DNA of 64,000 nucleotides from G963691885 sp963691885. Its GTDB lineage: Bacteria; Pseudomonadota; Alphaproteobacteria; UBA8366; Aestuariispiraceae. Below are positions 17,463 through 25,077 of this stretch, in pieces. How positions within the stretch are numbered: the first letter of the stretch is position 1; every line of letters starts with the position of its first letter. The stretch is from the NCBI GenBank assembly GCA_963691885.1, contig OY829843.1, positions 3,782,001 through 3,846,000 of the forward strand, written 5' to 3'. Below the pieces are notes generated by a model. The model saw nothing but the letters and a program-made list of their open reading frames with translations, searched no databases and had not been told where the DNA came from. The position numbers and the translations under genes are program-made.

Positions 17463-18980
17463 TCAGGCGGCTTGAGCGGGGAAGTTCCAGGGGAGCAGTT
17501 CGTCGATGCGGTTGATTTTGTGATCGGCGATGCGGTCCAGCACCCAGGTGAGCCAGGCTTGCGGGTCAACGTCATTGAGCTTGGCGGTTTCGATCAGGGT
17601 GAACGCGATGGCCATGGCCTTGCCACCACCCTCGGAACCGGCGAACAGCCAATTCTTGCGCCCGAGCGCCACCGGCTTCATAGCCCGCTCGACGGCGTTG
17701 TTGTCCAATTCCAGAACGCCGTGGCCCAGGTAGGCCCGCGCCTTCGGCAACCGGTTCAGGGCGTAGCGGATCGCGCCAGCAAGCGGTGACTTGCCGGATA
17801 TCTTCGTCAACTGGGTATCCAGCCATGTCACCAGATCATCGAACATAGGCGTAGCGTACTCGCGCCGCAGCGCCACCCGTTCTTCGGGCAATCGGCCACG
17901 CGCCTGTTCCTCCACGGCATACAGCGCGGCGATGCGCTTGATCGCCTCCTCGGCGATGGCTCCGCCCTGAGCTTGATGGACATCGACGAACTTGCGCCGC
18001 ACATGCGCCACACAGGCCATCTCCGTGGCCGTGTCGGATGAGAACAACCCGTTGAACCCGGCGTAGCCGTCGGCATGGATCCAGCCTTGATAATCTGACA
18101 GATGCCGGACGGGATGGTCGCCCTTGCGATCGACGGTGAACCGATACCAGACCCCGGGCGGCGCTCCACCCGCCCATGGCCTTTCGTCGCGCACATAGGC
18201 CCACACCCGCGCGGTTTTGGTTTGCTTCGAACCGGGGGCCTGCATCTTCACAGGGGTGTCATCCGCGAACAGCGCCGGACCCGCCCGCACATGACGACCA
18301 ATGGCCTCGGCCAAGGGTTCGAGAAGTGCCGTCGATCGGCCAACCCAATCCGCCAACGTCGAACGTTCAAGATCAATGCCGTCGCGTGCAAAGATCTGGC
18401 TTTGGCGGTACAGCGGCAGATGGTCGGCATACTTCGAGACCAGAACATGGGCCAGCAGTCCCGGACCGGGGCGGCCCTTCTCGATCGGCCGCGACGGTAA
18501 GGGAGCCTGGACGATGGCCTCGCAGCAGCTACACGCCAGACGGGGACGCACGATGCGGTTCACCACAAAACGCCCCGGGATGTATTCCAGCTCTTCCGTG
18601 ACATCCTCGCACAGGGGCTTGAGTTCGCCACCGCATTCTCCGCAACTCTCGCCCGCAGACAGATGTGTGTCGTGGCGGGGCAGATGGGCGGGCAGCGGCT
18701 TGCGATTGTGCTTGCGCCTGGGCTTCGGCTCCACTTCGGCGGCCGCGGTTTGTTCCACCGCAGCTTCGGCAATGGCTTCGTCCTCGGCGAAAGTCAGGTG
18801 CAGTTGATCCAGGCTCTCGGACTTGGACCCGAAACGGTGGCGGTTATGGCCCGCCAACTGGTGCTTGAGCTTCTCAATCAGAAGATCGCGAGACTTCAAC
18901 TCGCCAGCCAGAAGCCCCACCAAGCCCTTCAGTTCGGCGGGATCGTCGGGCAGCGTTTGAAGATCATTCAACATGACCAT
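17463..18980 (-). CDS. tnpC: IS66 transposase TnpC
   Basis: About 505 aa from ATG 18980 (ATG 18974 is also possible); the reading frame stays open further upstream. IS66-type DDE transposase: N-terminal leucine-zipper-like region (LKGLVGLLAGELKSRDLLIE), zinc-finger-like cysteines (CGECGGELKPLC), central ALFADDTPVKMQAPG with the first catalytic aspartate, GWIHADGYAGFNGLF with the second, and a C-terminal LDNNAVERAMKPVALGRKNW with the glutamate. The frame is complete, so the protein may be functional. Confidence 0.93.
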   Translation of the reverse strand: MVMLNDLQTLPDDPAELKGLVGLLAGELKSRDLLIEKLKHQLAGHNRHRFGSKSESLDQLHLTFAEDEAIAEAAVEQTAAAEVEPKPRRKHNRKPLPAHLPRHDTHLSAGESCGECGGELKPLCEDVTEELEYIPGRFVVNRIVRPRLACSCCEAIVQAPLPSRPIEKGRPGPGLLAHVLVSKYADHLPLYRQSQIFARDGIDLERSTLADWVGRSTALLEPLAEAIGRHVRAGPALFADDTPVKMQAPGSKQTKTARVWAYVRDERPWAGGAPPGVWYRFTVDRKGDHPVRHLSDYQGWIHADGYAGFNGLFSSDTATEMACVAHVRRKFVDVHQAQGGAIAEEAIKRIAALYAVEEQARGRLPEERVALRREYATPMFDDLVTWLDTQLTKISGKSPLAGAIRYALNRLPKARAYLGHGVLELDNNAVERAMKPVALGRKNWLFAGSEGGGKAMAIAFTLIETAKLNDVDPQAWLTWVLDRIADHKINRIDELLPWNFPAQAA

Positions 18981-19042
18981 CGTATAGCAGAAACACCCTG
19001 CAAAGGGAATCCGCAACCGATCCAGTTCTTCGTTTAATGGAC

Positions 19043-19399
19043 CTATCCCACGGTCAGGGGACGCCAGGTCCGAGCCGGCATGCGCCAGTCAATTCCTTCC
19101 AGCAGCATGGCGAGTTGGGCCGCCGTCACGCCGACCTTGCCGTCCGCCGGAGACGGCCACACGAACCGGCCCTTCTCCAGCCGCTTGGCGAACAAACATG
19201 CCCCCTGGCCGTCCCACCAGATGATCTTGATCAGATCGCCGCGCCGTCCACGGAACACGAACAGGTGGCTCGAATAGGGATCTTGGCCCAGGACACGCTC
19301 CGCCAGAGCCGACAGACCGGCAAACCCTTTGCGCATGTCCGTCACACCGGCCGCAAGCCATACCCGTGTGTTCACCGGCACCGGGATCATGACAGCCAC
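19043..19399 (-). CDS. tnpB: IS66 accessory protein TnpB
   Basis: 118 aa, small basic IS66 Orf2-type protein. Typical TDMRKGFAGLSALAERVLGQ near residue 20 and FRGRRGDLIKIIWWDGQGAC near 49. It is required with TnpA and TnpC for transposition of IS66 elements; its biochemical role is not settled. The start overlaps the tnpA stop (19387-19399), so translation is coupled. Confidence 0.92.
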   Translation of the reverse strand: MAVMIPVPVNTRVWLAAGVTDMRKGFAGLSALAERVLGQDPYSSHLFVFRGRRGDLIKIIWWDGQGACLFAKRLEKGRFVWPSPADGKVGVTAAQLAMLLEGIDWRMPARTWRPLTVG

Positions 19400-19746
19400 A
19401 CCTTCAGCAAACGCCCCAAAGCATCCGGATCAAAACCACCCTCGGCAACAACCTGGTGACCACCAGCCAGTTCGATACGAACCGCAGTCCCAAATGTCGG
19501 TGGCCCATCCGCTGCTACCTCCATCTCCGCTCGGACCGGCGCGGAAACCATCATCGGCAGAAACACCGCATCATGACGCTCCTCCCCATCCGGGGCAAAC
19601 CGCGCGTCACGCAGCCATTTAAAAATCAAGTTCGCATTCATCGAATAACGCTGTGCAACCTGCGCAACCGAAACACCAGGAACCGACGCCTGTAAACAAA
19701 TGGAACGCTTCTCTTCAGTCGACCAAAACCGACGCTTCGCTGCCAT
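19387..19746 (-). CDS. tnpA: IS66 protein TnpA
   Basis: About 119 aa from ATG 19746 (MAAKRRFWSTEEKRSICLQA); a longer frame exists up to 19794, but this start fits the family. Helix-turn-helix of the transposase-8 type: VSVAQVAQRYSMNANLIFKW. The C-terminal half has the usual acidic/variable region and the IELAGGHQVVAEGGFDPDAL segment. It overlaps tnpB. Complete and probably functional. Confidence 0.9.
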   Translation of the reverse strand: MAAKRRFWSTEEKRSICLQASVPGVSVAQVAQRYSMNANLIFKWLRDARFAPDGEERHDAVFLPMMVSAPVRAEMEVAADGPPTFGTAVRIELAGGHQVVAEGGFDPDALGRLLKVWLS

Positions 19747-19834
19747 CACGATGTACCCTTGGTGTCCACTATCAATGCCGGACACTAGCGCCAATCCTTC
19801 CGCTCAGAAAAGAGCGGGTTCACCGGACGGACAC

Positions 19835-20067
19835 GCAAAGGCGGCGCCAAAGGTCCTTTCTTCGGGACTTATTACACGGAGTCTTGCTTTGCGATTTTCA
19901 TCATTCCCTACTTCTTGGTCCTGAACCTGAACAAATCGCAATAAGAACCAAGTTATCATTGCAAAAACTGTAGGCGGTAATACGCCAAGAAAAATCGCGT
20001 TTGTGAAATGGCGGATTGTAGCCACAAAAAAGTCTGCAAGGTTCGGTAAGTCTAGAGTGCTTTCCAT
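19835..20067 (-). pseudogene. 3'-truncated small membrane-protein gene cut by IS66
   Basis: About 78 native codons from ATG 20067, then the frame runs into the IS66 end and stops at 19804. One clear transmembrane segment (FLGVLPPTVFAMITWFLLRF near residue 27) and a charged tail. No family recognised. It lies on the same strand as the secreted-protein gene at 21311-21829; before IS3 inserted between them, the start would have been about 65 nt after that gene's stop, so the two were probably an operon. Confidence 0.6.
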
Positions 20068-20097
20068 TCTGCGGTTCTGATATCCTTAAACTGGTAA

Positions 20098-20101
20098 GCT
20101 G
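20098..20101. repeat. IS3 target-site duplication, left copy
   Basis: GCTG abuts the left inverted repeat of the IS3 element and is repeated at 21305-21308. Confidence 0.7.
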
Positions 20102-20104
20102 TGT

Positions 20105-20983
20105 CTAGCCCCCACTTTCTAGGCCACTGATTTGGCGTTTCTCTATTAAGGTTTCAGGGACTGGTGGCCTCATATTAAGAGCGTGATGTGGCCGTATCCT
20201 GTTATACTGCCTTAGCCAGGAGTTGATTGCGATCTGAGCCTGTCGTGTCGTGTGGAACCACTCGGCGTTCAGTACCTCTCGACGCAGTGTTCCATTGAAG
20301 CGTTCGTTGTATCCGTTTTCCCAGGGACTACCAGGATAGATCTGGATCGGTGTCACGCCAACGTTCCGGAGCCACGCTTGTAGGTTTGCCGCGATGAACT
20401 CCGGGCCATTGTCCGAGCGGATATAGCTGGGCTTCCCTCGCTCCAGGATAAGTGGGTAAAGAGCTTCTAGGACATCATTGGCGTTCATCCGGCTTCTGAC
20501 AGAAACGCAGAGAGCTTCACGTGTGTATTCATCCAGCACAGTCAGCATCTTGTAGGCCCGGCCATTGCTGAGCTTGTCGTGCACAAAGTCGACCGACCAG
20601 ATGTGATTAGAGTACTGGGGTCGCAGCCGAATGACGGAGCTATCTTTGAGATACAGGCGCTTGCGTTTCTTATGACGCGCCGGAAGCTGTAGCCCTTCTT
20701 CGCGCCACAATCGTTCAACCGTCTTGTGATTGACCAACCAGCCTTCGATGCGAAGAAGCTGAGCGATCTTGCGGTATCCGTATCGGTCGTATTGCTTGGC
20801 CAGCCGGATGACTGCAAGGCGCAGATCTTCTTCGTTGTTCTTCAGTACTGCTTTGTACTGATGTGTTGAGCGATTGACGCCAATCACCTGACATGTACGT
20901 CGCTCGGATGTCCCCAGCTTCTGACGAGTATGAATGATGGCCTGACGAAGCTGATCAATGCTCAGGCCTTGGGCTTTAAAAAA
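20105..20983 (-). CDS. IS3-family transposase OrfB (made as OrfAB by -1 frameshift)
   Basis: The frame opens at the slippery site and reads KAQGLSIDQLRQAI onward; a GTG at 20887 is an internal possible start. HTH_21 region: YRKIAQLLRIEGWLVNHKTV. Integrase core DDE: WSVDFVHDKLSNGRAYKML (first D), SDNGPEFIAANLQAWL (second D) and ENGYNERFNGTLRREVL (E). Complete C-terminus. Expected to be expressed as a fusion with OrfA. Confidence 0.92.
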   Translation of the reverse strand, partial: FFKAQGLSIDQLRQAIIHTRQKLGTSERRTCQVIGVNRSTHQYKAVLKNNEEDLRLAVIRLAKQYDRYGYRKIAQLLRIEGWLVNHKTVERLWREEGLQLPARHKKRKRLYLKDSSVIRLRPQYSNHIWSVDFVHDKLSNGRAYKMLTVLDEYTREALCVSVRSRMNANDVLEALYPLILERGKPSYIRSDNGPEFIAANLQAWLRNVGVTPIQIYPGSPWENGYNERFNGTLRREVLNAEWFHTTRQAQIAINSWLRQYNRIRPHHALNMRPPVPETLIEKRQISGLESGG

Positions 20984-21249
20984 TCAAGGCTCTCCTTGAG
21001 GATCAGCTTATCCAACTCCAGTTCCGCCACGATTTTCTTCAATCGACTATTCTCTTTCTGGAGTGCCTTCATCTCAGAAAGTTGCGATCGACCCATACCG
21101 CCAAACTTCTTACGCCAGGTGTAATAGGTTGCGTCACTGATGCCAGCTGATCGACACGCCGTCGGCACATCAACGCCTGTCGCTAAATGAACTTCAATCT
21201 CTCGAAGAAGACGCAAAACATCCTCATCCGAATAACGCTTCCGTGCCAT
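20962..21249 (-). CDS. IS3-family OrfA (helix-turn-helix protein)
   Basis: 95 aa from ATG 21249, with GGAGGG 8 nt upstream. Helix-turn-helix DVPTACRSAGISDATYYTWR followed by a leucine-zipper-like coiled coil LQKENSRLKKIVAELELDKL. The final codons overlap the OrfB frame and include the slippery heptamer. It binds the element's ends and is the N-terminal half of the OrfAB transposase. Confidence 0.92.
   Translation of the reverse strand: MARKRYSDEDVLRLLREIEVHLATGVDVPTACRSAGISDATYYTWRKKFGGMGRSQLSEMKALQKENSRLKKIVAELELDKLILKESLDFLKPKA
20977..20983 (-). promoter_or_regulatory. Slippery heptamer T TTT TTA for -1 frameshifting
   Basis: In OrfA the codons GAT TTT TTA AAG contain the heptamer T TTT TTA. 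Slipping back one base gives TTT TTT AAA GCC, exactly the OrfB frame. This fits the programmed -1 frameshift used by IS3 elements to make OrfAB. Confidence 0.7.
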
Positions 21250-21304
21250 CAATAAACCCTCCAAAGCTAACCAAAGAATGGCACAGTTTTAGGGGGGCAA
21301 GACA

Positions 21305-21308
21305 GCTG
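21305..21308. repeat. IS3 target-site duplication, right copy
   Basis: GCTG directly follows the right inverted repeat and matches 20098-20101. Confidence 0.7.
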
Positions 21309-21310
21309 GA

Positions 21311-21829
21311 TTATTGGCGAAATTGATCACGGTACAATTCTATACCTTGTCTATAGTTTTCTATGGCGTTGTGATAATTATTTATTTTTTCTCTGTATTG
21401 CAGAGGAGAAATACGTTCCGACTGGCGCAAGTTTTCTATTTTCAGTCTATCTGCTTCTAAAAGGGTGTTAATAGTTTCCAAATTTTCTCTGTAATTCTCT
21501 AGATTTGTGTTTGTCATTGTTTCTAAAGGCAATTCGAGTTCAATTAAGTCTCGCAATGCGCCAGGCTTGGCCATTAGAGGGTCCTCAACAACGATCAAGG
21601 TTCCACCACCGTCACCGTTGCCAGGTCCAGAGCAGATGATTTTTCCTCCAACGATCTTACATTCGGCGTATCCAGGGCTTGGCTCTACCATGAAAAACAC
21701 TGCGAAAGTGATAACGAAGGCGGGAGCTTTTTTGATAAAGTAGAGGCTCAAATTGAAAAACCGATAGTTGGAAGGTTCAAATGGATCAACACTGAGATAG
21801 CTGCGCATCGACCTTACTGAAACTCTCAT
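21311..21829 (-). CDS. Hypothetical exported protein with C-terminal coiled region
   Basis: 172 aa from ATG 21829, with GGAG 9 nt upstream. A hydrophobic stretch (APAFVITFAVFFMVEPSPGY) at about 36-55 followed by AE suggests a long Sec signal or one membrane anchor. The mature part starts with a Cys pair (CKIVGGKIIC) and a glycine-rich turn (GPGNGDGGG); the rest is charged and helical (NLENYRENLETINTLLEADR), probably coiled coil. No family recognised. The stop lies just outside the IS3 element, so the gene is intact; a partner gene beyond the element has been separated from it. Confidence 0.65.
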   Translation of the reverse strand: MRVSVRSMRSYLSVDPFEPSNYRFFNLSLYFIKKAPAFVITFAVFFMVEPSPGYAECKIVGGKIICSGPGNGDGGGTLIVVEDPLMAKPGALRDLIELELPLETMTNTNLENYRENLETINTLLEADRLKIENLRQSERISPLQYREKINNYHNAIENYRQGIELYRDQFRQ

Positions 21830-22227
21830 TGTTTTCTCCAAACTCAAAGAAACAAGTTGTTTAGCATAATTCGTAACTTGAAAAACAACCTAACCGAATG
21901 TGGTATGAAAAACTCTAACTTAAAATAGATTTGATTGTTTCGAATGTCAAAAAACGTATGAAATTTTGGGAAAGAAATCGCAAAAAGACCGAGGGCCGGG
22001 GTGCGCCTAGTGCTGACGCGCCTTTAAACCTTGGAGCCGTTCCTTGTTCAACGCAGCAACTCCGACGAACAACTGCCCGAGGCACTACGCGCTACAGGCT
22101 CGGGGATCAATCGACCCAGCAACGGGAGGGCTGCGGATCAAAGCGAGTTTCGGGAAAGTTTACGAAAACTCCGTCAAAATGCAGAATCCGATGGGCTAAA
22201 TTTCATCAATTTTTTGAGGGGTTTAAA
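21830..22227. other. Gap without a convincing gene, to the attachment site
   Basis: Short frames here read through the tRNA remnant or have unlikely composition. The stretch is the transition between the IS-disrupted envelope operon and the island edge. No clear promoter or RNA gene seen. Confidence 0.5.
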
Positions 22228-22275
22228 TGGTGCTGCCGGACAGATTTGAACTGTCGACCTCTCCATTACCAATGG
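22228..22275 (-). other. 3' fragment of tRNA-Thr(GGT), probable attachment site
   Basis: On the minus strand this reads CCATTGGTAATGGAGAGGTC, then a T arm (GACAG-TTCAAAT-CTGTC), the 3' acceptor CGGCAGC and ACCA at 22228-22231. The anticodon loop TTGGTAA gives anticodon GGT (Thr). The 5' half of the tRNA is absent: upstream bases mispair with the anticodon stem and no matching GCTGCCG follows. A 3' tRNA piece next to an integrase gene is the usual scar of an element integrated into a tRNA gene. Confidence 0.8.
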
Positions 22276-22386
22276 CGGGTTTATGCCTTGTAAAATCCCA
22301 GGAATCCTTGATTATTCAATCTAGAAAACCGCTTGTATGCACGGTTAGAACGTCCTCACACGCCCAAAGATTCAAGGGATTGACAC

Positions 22387-23379
22387 TTGCCACAAATCAA
22401 ACGACCGCCTCACTTGCTACGCCGAAAGGATGGTTACTATTCCATATACGGGAACTGGAAGGGGAAGAAACTCAGGCCGCTATCAACCCGGACGAAGCAC
22501 AAACAAGAGGCTGAGGAATTCCTTGCTCAGTTTGTCGCCGGTCTGATGAAACCAGCGGCCCCCAGACAGCTAACACTCAACACGATCTTTGACAGGTACA
22601 TAGAGCTACGGGAAACCAAAGTAAGGCACGCTGACGGGCTGCGCTGGGCCTTGGCGGTGCCACGTACCGAGTTAGGGAACCTTCACCCTGATCACATGTC
22701 TAACCGCATGGCTGAGGAATACGCGAAGAACCGAGGCGCAGCAGACGGCACCATTTTGAAAGAACTAAGGACCGTTCGGGCGGCTATCAATCTGGCCTAT
22801 AAAGAGGGGTGGATTGCTAACCCGTCGCGGTTCTCTATGCCCGTCAGTGATCCGCCCCCGCGTGACAGGTGGTTGACCAGAGAAGAGGCCAGAGCGCTTT
22901 TAGACTCCGCTGACACGCCTCACATATATCTGTTTATCGTTCTGGCTCTGACCACGGCGGCGCGATCCGGGGCCATTCTTGAATTGAAATGGAGTCAGGT
23001 TGATCTGAAGAACAAACGGATCGATTACGGGCAGGGTCACGGCAATAAACGGCGGTCGGTTGTTCCGATCAATCAAATGGCACTGGGACCGCTTCTAAGG
23101 GCCGAGGAAGCCGCTACTTCTGAGTACGTGATTGAGTGGGCGGGGAAACCCGTCAAGGCGATCAAAACCGCGTTTAACAAGACAGTGGAACGTGCCAAGC
23201 TCAAGGACGTGTCACCGCACATACTCAGGCACACCGCAGCAACTTGGATGGCAATAGATGGCAAACCCATGAGGGAGATTGCTAAGGTTCTGGGAGACAG
23301 TGAGGACACCGTTGAACGGCATTACGCAAAATACCACCCGGATTATTTGAAGTACGCTGTGAGTGCACTGAGTTTTTAG
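22387..23379 (+). CDS. Tyrosine recombinase/integrase
   Basis: 330 aa with a TTG start preceded by AAGGGA. Phage-type integrase: N-terminal arm-binding region (GYYSIYGNWKGKKLRPLSTR), core-binding helices about 60-155, and a catalytic domain with arginine in LTTAARSGAILELKW, HILRHTAATW (H-x-x-R) and the tyrosine in VERHYAKYHPDYL. All catalytic residues seem present. It starts about 110 nt from the tRNA-Thr fragment and points into the AT-rich region, as expected for the integrase of a genomic island extending rightwards. Confidence 0.93.
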   Translation: MPQIKRPPHLLRRKDGYYSIYGNWKGKKLRPLSTRTKHKQEAEEFLAQFVAGLMKPAAPRQLTLNTIFDRYIELRETKVRHADGLRWALAVPRTELGNLHPDHMSNRMAEEYAKNRGAADGTILKELRTVRAAINLAYKEGWIANPSRFSMPVSDPPPRDRWLTREEARALLDSADTPHIYLFIVLALTTAARSGAILELKWSQVDLKNKRIDYGQGHGNKRRSVVPINQMALGPLLRAEEAATSEYVIEWAGKPVKAIKTAFNKTVERAKLKDVSPHILRHTAATWMAIDGKPMREIAKVLGDSEDTVERHYAKYHPDYLKYAVSALSF

Positions 23380-23875
23380 GAGTGCGTGGCCAATTTATCA
23401 AACGTCCAAAGGAATATTTCCATTTCAGGCCAACCTGTGAAGTTAATGTAGTACTTTGCTCACCATTGCATTTCGAGCCACCGTAAATTAAACAAGTTTA
23501 TCAAGACATACCTGTAATGCGTTTGTTATGTCCTCGTTACAGTTTCAGCTTTTCAACTCGGCACATGGGCCTTCAATTGCAGCCGCAAGATTGAGGCAAC
23601 GATAAAGATTTTTCTGTTACCTTCGATCTTCTACATGTTTTAAGAAAAAATGTTGGAGCTGTTTCTGTCAAAAATATTGAATGATTTTTGCCATTGCGCT
23701 CGTGCCTTTTAATGACAAGATCTTGTTGCCAAATACCATAAACGAATAGGTTTTTCCGTTCGTTCCAATCATGTTCATTAGAGCACGGTGCTCGCTTCGT
23801 CCCCAAATGGGGGTTTTTTGATTACGCCCTATGTAATTGGATGGCGGTCTGTTGGTCATTAAAGGTAGGGATGTG
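23380..23875. other. AT-rich gap between integrase and nosP-like gene
   Basis: No convincing gene; the minus-strand frames here look non-coding. Two structures sit near the right end: the palindrome GAGCACGGTGCTC (23781-23793) and CCCC-AAAT-GGGG followed by six Ts (23801-23819). Confidence 0.5.
23801..23819 (+). terminator. Short terminator-like hairpin before the nosP-like gene
   Basis: CCCC (23801-23804) pairs with GGGG (23809-23812) around AAAT, then TTTTTT at 23814-23819. The stem is short, so it is a weak terminator or a leader attenuator; it sits 56 nt before the FIST gene start. Confidence 0.35.
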
Positions 23876-25075
23876 ATGAAAACGATTAGCAGCGGTTCGA
23901 AATTGTCCGATACTGCAGAGGCGTTACGGGAAAGTCTAACTGGCTATTTTGAAAAGACATTTGAAAACCCAAATTATGTAATGATTCAAGTGAGTTCGAA
24001 CTATGACCTGGAGTTGGTTCGACAAGTCACCTCGGAATATTTTTGTGACGCTTCAATTCATGGGGCAACGTCTTGTAGGGGTGCTTTGAGTAGTGACGGA
24101 GCTATGTCGTTTGAAAATTACGGGATCGCCGTCTTTGGCATTCATGACGAGGAAGGGGACTACGGGTCGGCAACCGCATCATTTGAGGGAATCTGCCCCA
24201 AAGTTGCTGCAAGTTGTGCTGTCGAAGCCGCAATTGACGATGCTGGACGCTCAGGGCAATTGCCTGACCTAGTCTGGGTTTCTTCTTCGCCCGGCTACGA
24301 AGAAGATGTTATCAACGGTCTCCAAGAGATTGTCGGCCCGGAGACAGTGATAATCGGCGGCTCAAGTGCGGACAATAATATCACCGGCGAATGGAGTGTA
24401 TTTGATAACAAAGAAATTTTATCAAACGGCGTGCTTGTATCGGTTCTCTTTCCCTCTGTAAGCTTTGGTACGTCGTTTGAGTGTACCTATGATCCGACAG
24501 AGCACAAAGGACGAGTAACGGCCGCTAAGCAACGTATCATCCATGAAATTGATGGTGTAAAAGCCCGAGACAAATACAATTCTTGGACAAAGGGGCTTCT
24601 TGGTCCACTTCCATCAAATGAAACATCAAATATATTGGGACTCAGTAGTTTGACCCCCTTGGGGCGTCGTGTTGGTGCTGTTGGTGGTGTCGATTGTTAT
24701 GTCCTCTCTCATCCTGAAACCGTAACGTCGGATGGTGACATAACACTGTTTTCAAGTATTGAAGTAGATGATGATGTCACGCTCATGCAAGGTACTCCAA
24801 GTATGCTGGTCAACCGCGCTGCGAAGGTAGTGCGGAGTGCAATGAGTATCGGAGAAATTCCCTCTGAAGATATATCAGGAGCGATAATTGTTTACTGTGC
24901 TGGATGTATGCTAACGGTTCAGGATCGTGTTGACGAAATATGTTTGGGTTTAAGTGATCAGCTGAAAGGTGCGCCTTTCATTGGTGCTTTTACCTTTGGG
25001 GAACAAGGTCGAATTATGAATAATTCAAATCGACACGGGAACCTGATGGTGTCGGCAGTAGTGTTTGGTCGTTAG
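23876..25075 (+). CDS. nosP: FIST-domain sensor protein, NosP-like
   Basis: 399 aa from ATG 23876. The FIST N domain (about 25-210) includes CDASIHGATSCRGALSSDG and VIIGGSSADNNITGEW; the FIST C domain (about 220-390) includes DKYNSWTKGLLG and a late VYCAGCMLTVQDRVDEI followed by GAPFIGAFTFGEQG. Soluble, no signal peptide. FIST proteins encoded next to a histidine kinase include NosP, a haem protein that senses nitric oxide and controls the kinase NahK. The kinase gene follows after 2 nt. Haem binding is inferred; other FIST proteins may bind other small ligands. Confidence 0.8.
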   Translation: MKTISSGSKLSDTAEALRESLTGYFEKTFENPNYVMIQVSSNYDLELVRQVTSEYFCDASIHGATSCRGALSSDGAMSFENYGIAVFGIHDEEGDYGSATASFEGICPKVAASCAVEAAIDDAGRSGQLPDLVWVSSSPGYEEDVINGLQEIVGPETVIIGGSSADNNITGEWSVFDNKEILSNGVLVSVLFPSVSFGTSFECTYDPTEHKGRVTAAKQRIIHEIDGVKARDKYNSWTKGLLGPLPSNETSNILGLSSLTPLGRRVGAVGGVDCYVLSHPETVTSDGDITLFSSIEVDDDVTLMQGTPSMLVNRAAKVVRSAMSIGEIPSEDISGAIIVYCAGCMLTVQDRVDEICLGLSDQLKGAPFIGAFTFGEQGRIMNNSNRHGNLMVSAVVFGR

Positions 25076-25077
25076 TC

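Larger units (their letters stand above)
17420..19834 (-). mobile_element. IS66-family insertion sequence (copy 1)
   Basis: About 2.4 kb with three genes in the IS66 order tnpA-tnpB-tnpC on the minus strand. Terminal inverted repeats: GTGTCCGTCCGGTGAACC (from 17420) matches the complement of GGTTCACCGGACGGACAC (ending 19834), extending to 23 bp with one mismatch. The flanking 8-mers (CTGAAAAT and GCAAAGGC) are different, so no target duplication remains; a deletion or recombination next to the element is likely. Its right end cuts into a membrane-protein gene. Confidence 0.9.
20102..21304 (-). mobile_element. IS3-family insertion sequence
   Basis: 1203 bp with orfA and orfB on the minus strand. 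Ends: TGTCTAGCCCCC (20102-20113) and GGGGGCAAGACA (21293-21304), inverted with one mismatch. A 4-bp direct repeat GCTG flanks the element, so the insertion looks clean. The orfA/orfB overlap carries a slippery T-run. Both frames appear intact. Confidence 0.92.

Noticed and set aside
22228..22275. A complete tRNA gene
   Set aside because: Only the 3' half folds; the bases beyond 22275 break the anticodon stem and no D arm or 5' acceptor is present.
21931..22293. A 120-codon plus-strand frame ending RTDLNCRPLHYQW
   Set aside because: The ending is the well-known false translation of the antisense of a tRNA 3' end; it runs through the tRNA-Thr remnant and has no ribosome site.
23573..23859. Two overlapping minus-strand frames before the nosP-like gene
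   Set aside because: Short, overlapping each other in different frames, and partly within hairpins; not convincing.
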